Shown here: positions 9,106 to 16,865 of the stretch, one piece after another
Position numbering within the stretch: position 1 is the first letter of the stretch
Layout: every line of letters begins with the position of its first letter
DNA from: Halalkalibacter oceani
Lineage (GTDB): Bacteria > Bacillota > Bacilli > Bacillales > Bacillaceae_D
DNA: 64,000 nt
Direction: 5' to 3'
Assembly: GCF_040544555.1 (NCBI RefSeq)
Contig: NZ_JBEPKD010000019.1
Coordinates: 14,409 to 78,408, forward strand
Notes under the pieces: generated by a model
Told to the model about the DNA's origin: nothing
The model's input: the letters and a program-made list of their open reading frames with translations, nothing else
Database searches by the model: none
Made by a program: the position numbers and the translations under genes

Positions 9106-10569
9106 ATGAAAAAAAGCAGCTATCATTTAAAATCACCAGACCTTCTTCCAATTGCCCATAGTGAGCGCAAAATTAGTACGCTCGGTTTTTCCATCATGTG
9201 GGTCGGAATGGCGGTCGTCTTAGCGGCGTTTGCCATCGGCGGAGATGGCGTGCAAGGTATGCCGTTAATCTATGTTCTCCTGGCCTCGATTATTGGCTGT
9301 ATACTGATCGGCTTGTTTATCACGCTGACAGCCGATGTTGGAATTGAGCATGGTCTCTCGTTTCCGGTCTATATGAGGGCGCCGTTCGGCGTCGCCGGCA
9401 CCCATTTTCCGTCGATTGTCCGGGGGATTACCGCCTCGATCTGGTTTGGGATCAACACGTATTTCGGTTCAGCGGCGATCAACGGCATTTTAAATATACT
9501 GACCGGCTTTGACAATTGGTTCGTCTGTTTTCTGATTTTTGCTCTCGCCCAGCTGATCAACACGGCAATCGGAATCAAGGCGGTCGAAAAGTTTGCCGAT
9601 CTCGCCGCGCCGATCATTATTCTGATCGCGCTTTGGATGTACAGCACGCTCGCCGATCAGGCGGCGGCAATTGACCGCAACGTATGGACGTGGATTGAAA
9701 GTCCTGTCTCGGGCATTTTGCTGTTTACTGCCTTTATGACGGTCATCACCGGTAATATGGGCTATTGGTCAACGCTTGCGACGGATGCCTCCTCCTTGTC
9801 ACGCTTTATTAAAGCGCCGAAGTTTGAACGCAACTGGTTCAAACGAAATAAAGGGGTGCTCGTCGGCAGCGTCGTTGCCCTGCCATTGACGCAAACGCTC
9901 ATTGTGGCGATCGGCGGAGTTGCCTATATCGCGGTCGGCAATTATGATCCGATCGTCGCGCTGCAGGAGTCGGCAAGCGGCTGGATTTTAGTCGTCCTGC
10001 TTTTGATGATTGTCTTTTCACAATGGTCGACGAACACGTCCGCCAATGTCGTTCCGGCGGCGACGATTTTTTCCAATGCTGGCGGGCCGAAGATTCCTTT
10101 TTATGTAGGGGTTTTTCTGGCGGGGGTTGTCGGCACGGTGACGCAGCCGTGGAATTTGTTCAATGTGTTAATTCCGTTTCTGACGACCGTTGGCGGCATC
10201 CTATCGGCGATTGTCGGCGTGATTTTTGCCGATTACTATATGCTGCGCAAGCGCCGTTTGAATGTACATGACCTGTATGAGAAGGAAGGCCAGTATGCTT
10301 ACGTGAACGGCGTCAATTGGGCCGGCATTCTCGCCTGGGTAATTGGCGGGGCGATCGCGATTGCCTTTCCGACCTATTCTTTCTTTGTCGGCTTCATCAT
10401 CGGTGCGGCCAGCTATTATCTGCTCGCCAAGTATTGGTGGTTCGAGAAATACAAGCAAGCGGAAATTGAAGACCCGGATGATGAGAAGTACTTAGGGATC
10501 ACGGTCGGCCGTGACTGGCTGATTGACAGCGAGGAAGTGTTCGAATCGAAAAAACAAATCGTCAATTAA
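9106..10569 (+). CDS. NCS1-family permease (pyrimidine/hydantoin/allantoin type)
   Basis: Integral membrane protein with about 12 hydrophobic helices, the size and layout of NCS1 nucleobase:cation symporters. The family segments SFPVYMRAPFG, SIWFGINTYFG and FFVGFIIGAASYYLLAKYW are visible. Its position among pyrimidine-degradation genes suggests uptake of uracil, thymine, dihydropyrimidine or hydantoin. An upstream in-frame ATG at 9085 exists, but GAGGGG precedes the ATG at 9106 at the right distance, so that start is preferred (487 residues). Confidence 0.88.
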   Translation: MKKSSYHLKSPDLLPIAHSERKISTLGFSIMWVGMAVVLAAFAIGGDGVQGMPLIYVLLASIIGCILIGLFITLTADVGIEHGLSFPVYMRAPFGVAGTHFPSIVRGITASIWFGINTYFGSAAINGILNILTGFDNWFVCFLIFALAQLINTAIGIKAVEKFADLAAPIIILIALWMYSTLADQAAAIDRNVWTWIESPVSGILLFTAFMTVITGNMGYWSTLATDASSLSRFIKAPKFERNWFKRNKGVLVGSVVALPLTQTLIVAIGGVAYIAVGNYDPIVALQESASGWILVVLLLMIVFSQWSTNTSANVVPAATIFSNAGGPKIPFYVGVFLAGVVGTVTQPWNLFNVLIPFLTTVGGILSAIVGVIFADYYMLRKRRLNVHDLYEKEGQYAYVNGVNWAGILAWVIGGAIAIAFPTYSFFVGFIIGAASYYLLAKYWWFEKYKQAEIEDPDDEKYLGITVGRDWLIDSEEVFESKKQIVN

Positions 10570-10592
10570 ATAAGCTGGAAGGAGGCTTCGTT

Positions 10593-10823
10593 ATGTCAGC
10601 GTATGCCGAGTTTATCGAAGAGAAGAAAAAAATTGATGAACTGCTTGCTAAAGGATACGAAATAACGAACGTAAACGAGAATTTGAGCGGCGCATTCGTC
10701 GAATTTCAACTTCCGAATGACGCGCTCGATTACCCTGAAAAAAGCAAAGAGTTGCACATCCTGACAGCCGACGCCCGAAAATATTTCTCCAACCTGATTC
10801 TCGCCAAACAACGTCACTTGTAA
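10593..10823 (+). CDS. Small conserved-looking protein, unknown
   Basis: 76-residue soluble protein with an N-terminal amphipathic helix (YAEFIEEKKKIDELLAKGYE) and a mixed second half (GAFVEFQLPNDALDY, HILTADARKYF). AAGGAGG precedes the ATG and the gene lies 23 bp after the permease, so it is cotranscribed. The role could be an accessory to transport or to the aminotransferase, but nothing in the sequence says which. Confidence 0.7.
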   Translation: MSAYAEFIEEKKKIDELLAKGYEITNVNENLSGAFVEFQLPNDALDYPEKSKELHILTADARKYFSNLILAKQRHL

Positions 10824-10971
10824 AGGGCGCTGAACAAACCGAGCAATGAGAAGGGAACGAGGGGATCCCACTCCCCGTTGACTGCAGAAGGGTAAGATGA
10901 ATCATGGCTAAGTCGAAGCGCTGTCAAAGGCGTGTCTTCCTTTGATAGAAAACTAAAAGGAGGTTAGAAGA

Positions 10972-12327
10972 ATGAAAGTGGAAGCAGGAACAGAGGATCT
11001 CGTTCAAAAAGACAGGGCTCATCTTTGGCATTCAATGGCGAAATATAATGAAAAAGCGGCGCCGATGATCGTTTCAGAGGGGGAAGGCTCGTGGTTTACG
11101 GCGACGGATGGCAAGAAATATTTAGACGGTGTCTCCGGCCTCTGGTGTCTAAATCTCGGTCATGGGCGGCAGGAAATCGCCCAGGCCGCCTACGACCAGC
11201 TGCTCAATATGTCTTATTCGCCGCTGACGATGAGCCATGTACCGGCGATTGAGCTGTCTACGAAGATTAGCGAGCTGCTCGGCGAGTCGTATACGACGTA
11301 CTTTAGCAACAGCGGCTCTGAAGCGAATGAGGTCGCTTTTAAAATCGCCCGCCAATACCATGCCCAGAACGGCAAGCCTGAAAAGTATAAAATCATTTCA
11401 AGATACCGTGCGTATCATGGTTCAACATTAGGAGCGCTGAGTGCGACAGCACAAGCAAACCGAAAAACGAAATATGGGCCGAGTGCGCCGGGCTTTCTCC
11501 ATGTGCCGCCTCCATACAGCTACCGCAGTTCATTTGCCGACAGGGCGAACAGCGATCTCGCGGCAGCTGACTATGTGGAGGAAGTGATGAACTGGGAGGA
11601 TCCGGAGACAGTCGCGGCTTTTATTCTTGAGCCATACATTTCGGGTGGTGGCGTAATCATTCCATCGCCTGAGTATTTAACAAGGGTGGCCGAAATTTGT
11701 CGCAAGTATGATGTATTGCTTATTTTGGATGAGGTCGTTTCTGGCTTTGGACGGACGGGGGAAATGTTTGGCTTCATGCATTCCAAAGACGCCCAGCCGG
11801 ACATCATCACGATGGCAAAGGGCTTAACGAGCGGCTATCTTCCGCTTGGCGCGACAGCGGTCCGTTCCACCATTTACGAGCGGTTCAAAAAGCAGGAAAC
11901 GAAAGCCCATTTCCGCCATATCTCGACTTTTGGCGGACATCCGGCGGCCTGCGCTGTGGCACTGAAGAGTATTGAAATCCTGGAAAGAGAACGGATCGTC
12001 GAGCGCGTGGCGACCGTAAGCCAATCGATTCTCAGCAAGCTTCATCAGCTCAACATGCTTCCGCAAGTCGGTGAAGTACGGGGCATCGGCTTCTTATATG
12101 GCATTGAGCTAGTTGAAGACAAAGAGACAAAAGCGCCGCTCTCCGATGAAAAGGTCGGGGCGATATTGGCGGCCTGCAAGGAAAAAGGGCTGATTATCGG
12201 CCGCAACGGCGATACGATTCCAGGCTATCAAAACGTACTCATTATTGCGCCGCCGTTGTCGTCAACAGAGGATGATCTTCACTTTTTAGTAAGAACGATC
12301 GATACTGTGCTGCGGGCGCAGGCTTAG
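10972..12327 (+). CDS. Class III PLP aminotransferase, probably beta-alanine (omega-amino acid):pyruvate
   Basis: 451 residues, full length for class III transaminases. Visible motifs are the PLP phosphate-binding SNSGSEANEVAFK, LILDEVVSGFGRTG (the Asp that contacts the pyridine nitrogen) and the Schiff-base Lys in ITMAKGLTSGYLPLG. The N-terminal HLWHSMAKYN and GLWCLNLGHG segments fit omega-amino-acid:pyruvate transaminases. In this cluster it would convert beta-alanine, the end product of uracil reduction, to malonate semialdehyde for the aldehyde dehydrogenase at 3162. GGAGG precedes the start; a terminator follows. Confidence 0.88.
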   Translation: MKVEAGTEDLVQKDRAHLWHSMAKYNEKAAPMIVSEGEGSWFTATDGKKYLDGVSGLWCLNLGHGRQEIAQAAYDQLLNMSYSPLTMSHVPAIELSTKISELLGESYTTYFSNSGSEANEVAFKIARQYHAQNGKPEKYKIISRYRAYHGSTLGALSATAQANRKTKYGPSAPGFLHVPPPYSYRSSFADRANSDLAAADYVEEVMNWEDPETVAAFILEPYISGGGVIIPSPEYLTRVAEICRKYDVLLILDEVVSGFGRTGEMFGFMHSKDAQPDIITMAKGLTSGYLPLGATAVRSTIYERFKKQETKAHFRHISTFGGHPAACAVALKSIEILERERIVERVATVSQSILSKLHQLNMLPQVGEVRGIGFLYGIELVEDKETKAPLSDEKVGAILAACKEKGLIIGRNGDTIPGYQNVLIIAPPLSSTEDDLHFLVRTIDTVLRAQA

Positions 12328-12349
12328 CCCCCTTTTAGCAAAATGAGCG

Positions 12350-12387
12350 AAACCTCTCACGTCAGATTTTTTGTGAGAGGTTTTTTT
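12350..12387 (+). terminator. Intrinsic terminator after the aminotransferase
   Basis: AACCTCTCAC and GTGAGAGGTT arms are followed by a T run. Confidence 0.85.
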
Positions 12388-12497
12388 ACAATCTCTGGTC
12401 CCTGATTAGCACTTTTGTGATAACATGTAAAAAGAGAGAAACGATTCCCAACGAAACGTAAGGATAACGATGCCCTTTATTTCTGGCCCTTCAATGG

Positions 12498-12511
12498 TGA
12501 AAGCGCTTTCA
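12498..12511. promoter_or_regulatory. cre box (CcpA site), perfect palindrome
   Basis: TGAAAGCGCTTTCA is a perfect 14-bp palindrome that fits the cre consensus. It ends 37 nt upstream of the ADP-ribosyltransferase-like gene, so repression on preferred carbon sources is likely. Confidence 0.8.
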
Positions 12512-12548
12512 GTTGATTATCTATTTTCCTTAAGGGAGGTAAATGGAA

Positions 12549-13085
12549 ATGAAAAGAACGGTGTATCGGGGAATTGGCTTTAAGGAAGCAGAGGAAGTCG
12601 TCAAAAACCAGAAATATGATCGCAGCGAGCTGCGAGATTTTCAAAATGGAGTAGCTGCAAAATCATTGTTTGGACCGGGAATCTATCTCATTAATGACGC
12701 GGAATTGGCGGCGCATTACGCCTTCTGCCATGCTGAAGTGGAGGAGGAGGAGTTGGCCGTCGTTTTAAAGCAGACGGTTCATTTTCAAAATCCTTTCATT
12801 GTCAACTACACCTATAGTGAGCGGCAATTGAAAAAGGACGCGCTAAGCTGGAAGTTCACGGATGATTTCCCCGAGCTTCATTCAGGACCTGACTCACTGG
12901 AAACGCTGAAATGGGTCGGGACGATTATTAAAGAATATTTGCTCACGCACGGCTATGACGGGATTACCTACCATATTGATGATGAGATTATCTACTATGT
13001 CAGCTACCATCATCATCAGCAGATCACAGGAATAGAATTTGACTTTGTCTTTAATATTAATGAAGTAAAGAAGCAGTCAGTCTAG
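12549..13085 (+). CDS. ADP-ribosyltransferase-fold-like protein
   Basis: 178 residues. The order of motifs resembles small ADP-ribosyltransferase (ART) domains: an N-terminal VYRGIG (candidate Arg), then LFGPGIYLINDAELAAHYAF (the GxGIYF...A..YA pattern), and a C-terminal HGYDGITYHIDDEIIYYVSY. No signal peptide or partner immunity gene is visible. GGAGG is too close to an ATG at 12543, so the ATG at 12549 is chosen. The gene stands alone between a terminator and the gntR promoter, under a cre box. It could be a toxin, a modifier of a host protein, or a non-enzymatic relative; catalysis is not established. Confidence 0.6.
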   Translation: MKRTVYRGIGFKEAEEVVKNQKYDRSELRDFQNGVAAKSLFGPGIYLINDAELAAHYAFCHAEVEEEELAVVLKQTVHFQNPFIVNYTYSERQLKKDALSWKFTDDFPELHSGPDSLETLKWVGTIIKEYLLTHGYDGITYHIDDEIIYYVSYHHHQQITGIEFDFVFNINEVKKQSV

Positions 13086-13208
13086 TTTAACGTAGATGGT
13101 ATCTGATCCAGCTTCTTTAGATAAGCATTTCAGATGCCATTCCCGCCCTCTTTGTCGGATCATTGCCCCTCTTTTCACCTTCCTGTCTCTCCCTTTCCTT
13201 CTCTTACA

Positions 13209-13237
13209 TTGTATTTCCAGCAAACTTATACTATAAT
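13209..13237 (+). promoter_or_regulatory. Sigma-A promoter of the GntR gene
   Basis: TTGTAT (13209-13214), 17-nt spacer, TATAAT (13232-13237). Confidence 0.75.
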
Positions 13238-13248
13238 GATTGCAAAAA

Positions 13249-13260
13249 TCGACTGTCGAC
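13249..13260. promoter_or_regulatory. Probable GntR auto-operator
   Basis: TCGACTGTCGAC starts 11 nt after the -10 box, over or just past the transcription start. Related sequences lie at 18684-18696 (same position relative to a -10 box) and 14983-14994. Autorepression is inferred. Confidence 0.6.
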
Positions 13261-13279
13261 CATTTAGGGGATGAAAACG

Positions 13280-13948
13280 ATGCCAGATAACGATCCGTTA
13301 CAAAATACGTCCTTGTCTCATCAAATTGCCGAGAAAATTACCAATCAAATTATGAGCGGGGAGCTGCAGCCCGGTGAAAAGATAATCGAAGCGAACTATG
13401 CGAAGGAATTCGGCACAAGCCGTGCGCCGATTCGTGAATCTCTTTATCTATTAGCGACCGATGGATTAATAGAGCGGATCCCGCGACGCGGCGCTGTCGT
13501 GAAAGGCTATAGTGAAATGGAAGTGTACGATTTGCTTGAGCTGCGGATGATGCTCGAAGGCCTGGCGATGAAGCGCTTAGCCGATTTGGAGCAAAAGCAG
13601 CCGACGATCAAAAAAATGGAGGATACGATTAAAGAAATGGACGCGCTTGACTCCCGTGATGATAAGGCGTACGCGCTATTAAATCAAACCTTCCATCTTT
13701 ATTTGATTGAGATGAGCGGAAGTAAAACGATTAAAGATATGTACACCAGACTCAGCCGGCAATTGCTCGTCCTGCAGCGGATGTCCTTTCTGGAAGAAGC
13801 CCATGTGCGCAAATCAATTGAAGAACATAAAGTGATCCTCGATTTAATCAAGAAGGGCCTTGTCGAGGAAGCGCGCGTCATTTTAGATATGCACAATCAA
13901 GGCATCATTAGCCGGATTGAGCAAAAAATCTTTCCTCATAAAAAATGA
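13280..13948 (+). CDS. GntR-family (FadR/FCD) transcriptional regulator
   Basis: 222 residues. The N-terminal winged helix (IAEKITNQIMSGELQPGEKI, then FGTSRAPIRESLYLLATDGLI) is the GntR signature. The all-helical FCD ligand domain follows, with DLLELRMMLEGLAMKR, a conserved Asp/His-type pocket (NQTFHLYLIEMSG) and a C-terminal EEHKVILDLIKKG. FCD regulators usually sense carboxylic acids and act as repressors. The ATG at 13271 is only 1 nt after AGGGG, so 13280 is preferred. Candidate operators upstream of itself, the transporter operon and the crotonase operon suggest it governs the 13-21 kb block. Confidence 0.88.
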   Translation: MPDNDPLQNTSLSHQIAEKITNQIMSGELQPGEKIIEANYAKEFGTSRAPIRESLYLLATDGLIERIPRRGAVVKGYSEMEVYDLLELRMMLEGLAMKRLADLEQKQPTIKKMEDTIKEMDALDSRDDKAYALLNQTFHLYLIEMSGSKTIKDMYTRLSRQLLVLQRMSFLEEAHVRKSIEEHKVILDLIKKGLVEEARVILDMHNQGIISRIEQKIFPHKK

Positions 13949-13954
13949 GCGGAA

Positions 13955-14105
13955 CCGTCACGATTTTTTTAAAAGCCCGTTGTGAGTGGATGTCTCACAA
14001 CGGGCTTGGGGCGTGTGAAGCCATTGACTGATTTTGAAAGAGACTGGACAAAAGGTTGTTTTTTACCTTTTGCCTAGCCTCTAAGCTAGTTTTGTCTCAA
14101 GCTCA
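13955..14105. repeat. Dispersed intergenic repeat, inverted relative to 805-970
   Basis: Contains AAGCCCGTTGTGAG...CTCACAACGGGCTT and a GACTGGACAAAAGG...CCTTTTGCCTAGCCTC hairpin, then AAGCTAGTTTTGTCTC. This is the reverse orientation of the unit after spoIIQ. Its hairpins can terminate gntR. The remaining gap up to the HAD gene holds nothing recognised. Confidence 0.65.
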
Positions 14106-14281
14106 GTTTTGCATCACCTAACAACCCTTATACGATCCTCCCCCGAAATTTTTCAGTTAGCCGAAAGGGCCGCCAGACGGCTTATCCACATGCTAGCAAC
14201 CTTTCTCTTTCCAAATGATAGACATTTTCTGAACAGCCGCTCATATACTGGCACTAATCATTGAAAAGATAGGAGGCCGTT

Positions 14282-14956
14282 ATGAACTATCGTTTAGTAA
14301 CGTTTGATGTATTTAGTGCGCTGGCCAATATCGAAGGCACCTTTATTCCGATTTTGGCGCGTCATCCTCAATTCGTCAATCAGGATGCAGCCGCTTTTTT
14401 TCGAATGTGGCGAACAAAGCAGTATGAATATTTAATCATGTTGAACTCGTTACAGCGACATTTCCTCGGGTTTAAAGAAGTGACGAGACGGACACTTGTC
14501 CACACGCTTTACGCCCATCGGATTGACCTTTCTGAACATGATCAGGAGCGGCTCGTGCAGAAATGGAGCGAGCTTGAATTTTGGGATGATGCCCGCCAAA
14601 CCGTCGAGCAGGTGAAGGAGAAAGGCTATACGATTGCGATGCTTTCAAATGGAGGGCAGGAGATGCTCATCTCCTTGCAAAACCGGCTGGGAGTCGGCTT
14701 TGACTACATCTTTTCGGCTGAGGAAATGGGCTGTTATAAGCCCTCACCAACGGTCTATCAATATGCTTATGAGCAAGCCGGAGTTGAAAAAGAGCAAATG
14801 CTTCATGTCGCCGGGTCGGCACCGGATATCGTCGGAGCGATTTCCGCCGGAATTCCTAGTGCCTGGTCGAATCGGCTGAATGCGCTCCCGATTGATCTGA
14901 GCTATCAGCCTACGTACCATTTTCAGAGGATTGAAGAGCTCCTTGCTTATCTCTGA
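14282..14956 (+). CDS. HAD-superfamily hydrolase, 2-haloacid dehalogenase-like
   Basis: 224-residue cytoplasmic hydrolase of the type II haloacid dehalogenase group. The nucleophile Asp is in VTFDVFSAL (Ser-Ala replaces the usual Gly-Thr after it). Motif II is AMLSNGG, the Lys of motif III is in GCYKPSPTVY, and the motif IV area is HVAGSAPDIVGA. The cap domain (residues about 20-90) is Trp-rich. AGGAGG precedes the start. It sits between the GntR gene and the tripartite transporter, so it may process a substituted short carboxylic acid imported by that system. Phosphatase activity cannot be excluded. Confidence 0.78.
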   Translation: MNYRLVTFDVFSALANIEGTFIPILARHPQFVNQDAAAFFRMWRTKQYEYLIMLNSLQRHFLGFKEVTRRTLVHTLYAHRIDLSEHDQERLVQKWSELEFWDDARQTVEQVKEKGYTIAMLSNGGQEMLISLQNRLGVGFDYIFSAEEMGCYKPSPTVYQYAYEQAGVEKEQMLHVAGSAPDIVGAISAGIPSAWSNRLNALPIDLSYQPTYHFQRIEELLAYL

Positions 14957-14982
14957 AAATGAAATCGTGCGACGGTTTATTG

Positions 14983-14994
14983 TCGACTGTCGTC
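14983..14994. promoter_or_regulatory. Possible GntR operator upstream of the transporter operon
   Basis: TCGACTGTCGTC matches 11 of 12 bases of the site at 13249. It lies about 200 nt upstream of the solute-binding protein start; no convincing -10 box is seen beside it. Confidence 0.4.
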
Positions 14995-15052
14995 CGAAAG
15001 CGATAAATTGTAAGCGATTTCTTGTTCGAGGGAACAACATTTTGGGATGATT

Positions 15053-15179
15053 CGAAGAAGGGCGTCGGCTTCGCTCGTTACGCGGAAGGCAGAAAAAAGC
15101 CCGTTTTCAGCCATCTTAAAAGAGGGTAACGGCTCCGCACGCCGCTTCTAAGAAAAGCCGCTACGCGGTTTTCTTATCC
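15053..15179. repeat. Right copy of the ~125-bp inverted repeat
   Basis: Reverse complement of 8771-8893 with scattered differences. Together the copies flank 6.2 kb containing the permease, aminotransferase, ART-like, GntR and HAD genes. Confidence 0.7.
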
Positions 15180-15195
15180 TATTGGAGGTTTGGAG

Positions 15196-16305
15196 ATGAA
15201 GAAAGCACTTATGATGATGTTGCTGGCGGCAGGCTGTCTAGTGCTGGCGGCATGTGGGAATGAACAGACAACCTATGATCCGGGGGCGTATGCGGCGATT
15301 GATAATGAGGAGGTGATCGCCGGAATCGATGAAATTACGGAGCGCGTCCATAAAGGAGAGCTGACGGAGGAGGAAGGAATCGCCGAGCTGCGCGAATGGA
15401 TTCCGAAGCCCGAAGACTATCCGCGGCGGAATATCGAGTACATTATTCCGTGGGGAGAAGGAGGAGGCTCAGACCTTTATGCGCGGCAGATCAGCCGCGA
15501 TGCGGAGAAAATTCTCGGCGTGACGCTCGTTCCGAACAATATGCCGGGTGGAAATGGCGAAGTGGCGTTGGCCTACGCTCTTTCACAGCCGGCGGATGGT
15601 TATACGATTTACGGAGCGATCACCTCTCAGGTCATTAATGACACATTAGGAGAACAGCCGTACAGCTTCATTGATGATACGACATTCATCATCCGCAACC
15701 AGGGTCCGACCGAGGTGTTCTGGACGCGCAGCGATGGTCCCTATCAAACATGGGAGGATCTGATCGAAGCTGATCGCGACAATCCCGGAAGTGTAACGTT
15801 TACCGGCGCCGGTGCGTTAGCTGATGACGAATTGCGGATTATGGAAATGAACAACCAGCTTGGCACCTCATTCACGTATATTCCAAGCAATGCGTCGGGA
15901 GAACGGGTATCGAGTGTGCTCGGCGGCCATATTGACGTGCTGCATGAAACGACGGGAGCGGTGATTGACTTGTACCGCGCCGGGCAAATCCGTCCGTTGC
16001 TCGTGCCGAGTGACGCCCCTTTCGACGGCATTGACGCCCCGACCACAGCTGAGCTTGGGATCGACATTTCGATTGGGCGCTGGAGAGGGATGAACGCCCC
16101 TGGTCATCTTGATCCGGCCATTACCGTTTACTTGCACAATGTGTTTTATGCGGCGGCAAACCTGCCACACTATCGGCAATTTGAAGAGGATTCCTATTTT
16201 CATATGGTGGACGGGTACTTGGATTATGAGGACTATCGTGCCCATGCCGAAGAAGAGCGTGAGACAATCGTGCAGCTATTGCGCGATCTTGGCTATATGG
16301 AATGA
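15196..16305 (+). CDS. Tripartite tricarboxylate transporter solute-binding lipoprotein (TctC/Bug family)
   Basis: 369-residue extracellular lipoprotein with a signal sequence ending in the lipobox LAAC (MLLAAGCLVLAAC). The Bug-type binding core is seen in the IEYIIPWGEGGGSDLYARQI loop, PNNMPGGNGEVAL and later WRGMNAPGHLDPA. A 50-residue charged insert precedes the core. Bug proteins bind mono-, di- or tricarboxylates and deliver them to TctA/TctB. TTG at 15190 is also in frame, but TGGAGG is spaced correctly for ATG 15196. First gene of a three-gene transport operon. Confidence 0.88.
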   Translation: MKKALMMMLLAAGCLVLAACGNEQTTYDPGAYAAIDNEEVIAGIDEITERVHKGELTEEEGIAELREWIPKPEDYPRRNIEYIIPWGEGGGSDLYARQISRDAEKILGVTLVPNNMPGGNGEVALAYALSQPADGYTIYGAITSQVINDTLGEQPYSFIDDTTFIIRNQGPTEVFWTRSDGPYQTWEDLIEADRDNPGSVTFTGAGALADDELRIMEMNNQLGTSFTYIPSNASGERVSSVLGGHIDVLHETTGAVIDLYRAGQIRPLLVPSDAPFDGIDAPTTAELGIDISIGRWRGMNAPGHLDPAITVYLHNVFYAAANLPHYRQFEEDSYFHMVDGYLDYEDYRAHAEEERETIVQLLRDLGYME

Positions 16306-16329
16306 TCATCCGTAAAGGAGGGAGCGGTT

Positions 16330-16851
16330 TTGAGTCGTTTTTTTCATCGTTATGGTGAGGTGCTTGTCACCGGCAGTATCTTTTTTGTCAGCTTGATTTT
16401 GATCGTGACGGTTCAGTTGCATATCCGTATTTCGCCATTGCGGGACTCCGGTGAGTCTGTCGGTCCCCAGTTTTGGCCGATGCTGTTGCTCGTGCTGCTT
16501 TGTGCGCTATCGGCGGTAACATTCATCAGGGCGATCAAAAAGAAGCGGCAGGAAAGCGTCGATGAACAAGAAGAAACAGCGTATATTCAGCAATTTACGA
16601 ATGGCCGTCTGTTGGCGATCGTCGCGGCGATCTTTTTCTACCTTCTCCTACTGCCGTATCTCGGCTTTATCGTGATGACCGCTGTTTTCAGTGTCGTATG
16701 CGGTGTCATTATGAAGATGAAACGGTTGAAAAATATCGCGTTTTCCTTGATCGCGCTCGTCTTTCTAACCTATGTTTTCGGGAATTTCTTAACGATTCCT
16801 CTTCCCAGAGGCGTCGGGATTTTAAGGGAAGCGAGTTACTTCTTCTATTAA
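16330..16851 (+). CDS. Tripartite tricarboxylate transporter small subunit (TctB family)
   Basis: 173 residues with four hydrophobic segments (residues about 10-30, 47-67, 92-115, 137-157), the TctB layout. The loop ISPLRDSGESVGPQFWPM is typical of TctB after the first helix. It starts with TTG after GGAGGG and lies between the binding protein and TctA genes, forming the membrane complex with TctA for sodium- or proton-driven uptake of a carboxylate. Confidence 0.82.
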   Translation: MSRFFHRYGEVLVTGSIFFVSLILIVTVQLHIRISPLRDSGESVGPQFWPMLLLVLLCALSAVTFIRAIKKKRQESVDEQEETAYIQQFTNGRLLAIVAAIFFYLLLLPYLGFIVMTAVFSVVCGVIMKMKRLKNIAFSLIALVFLTYVFGNFLTIPLPRGVGILREASYFFY

Positions 16852-16865
16852 GGCGGTGGATGTGA

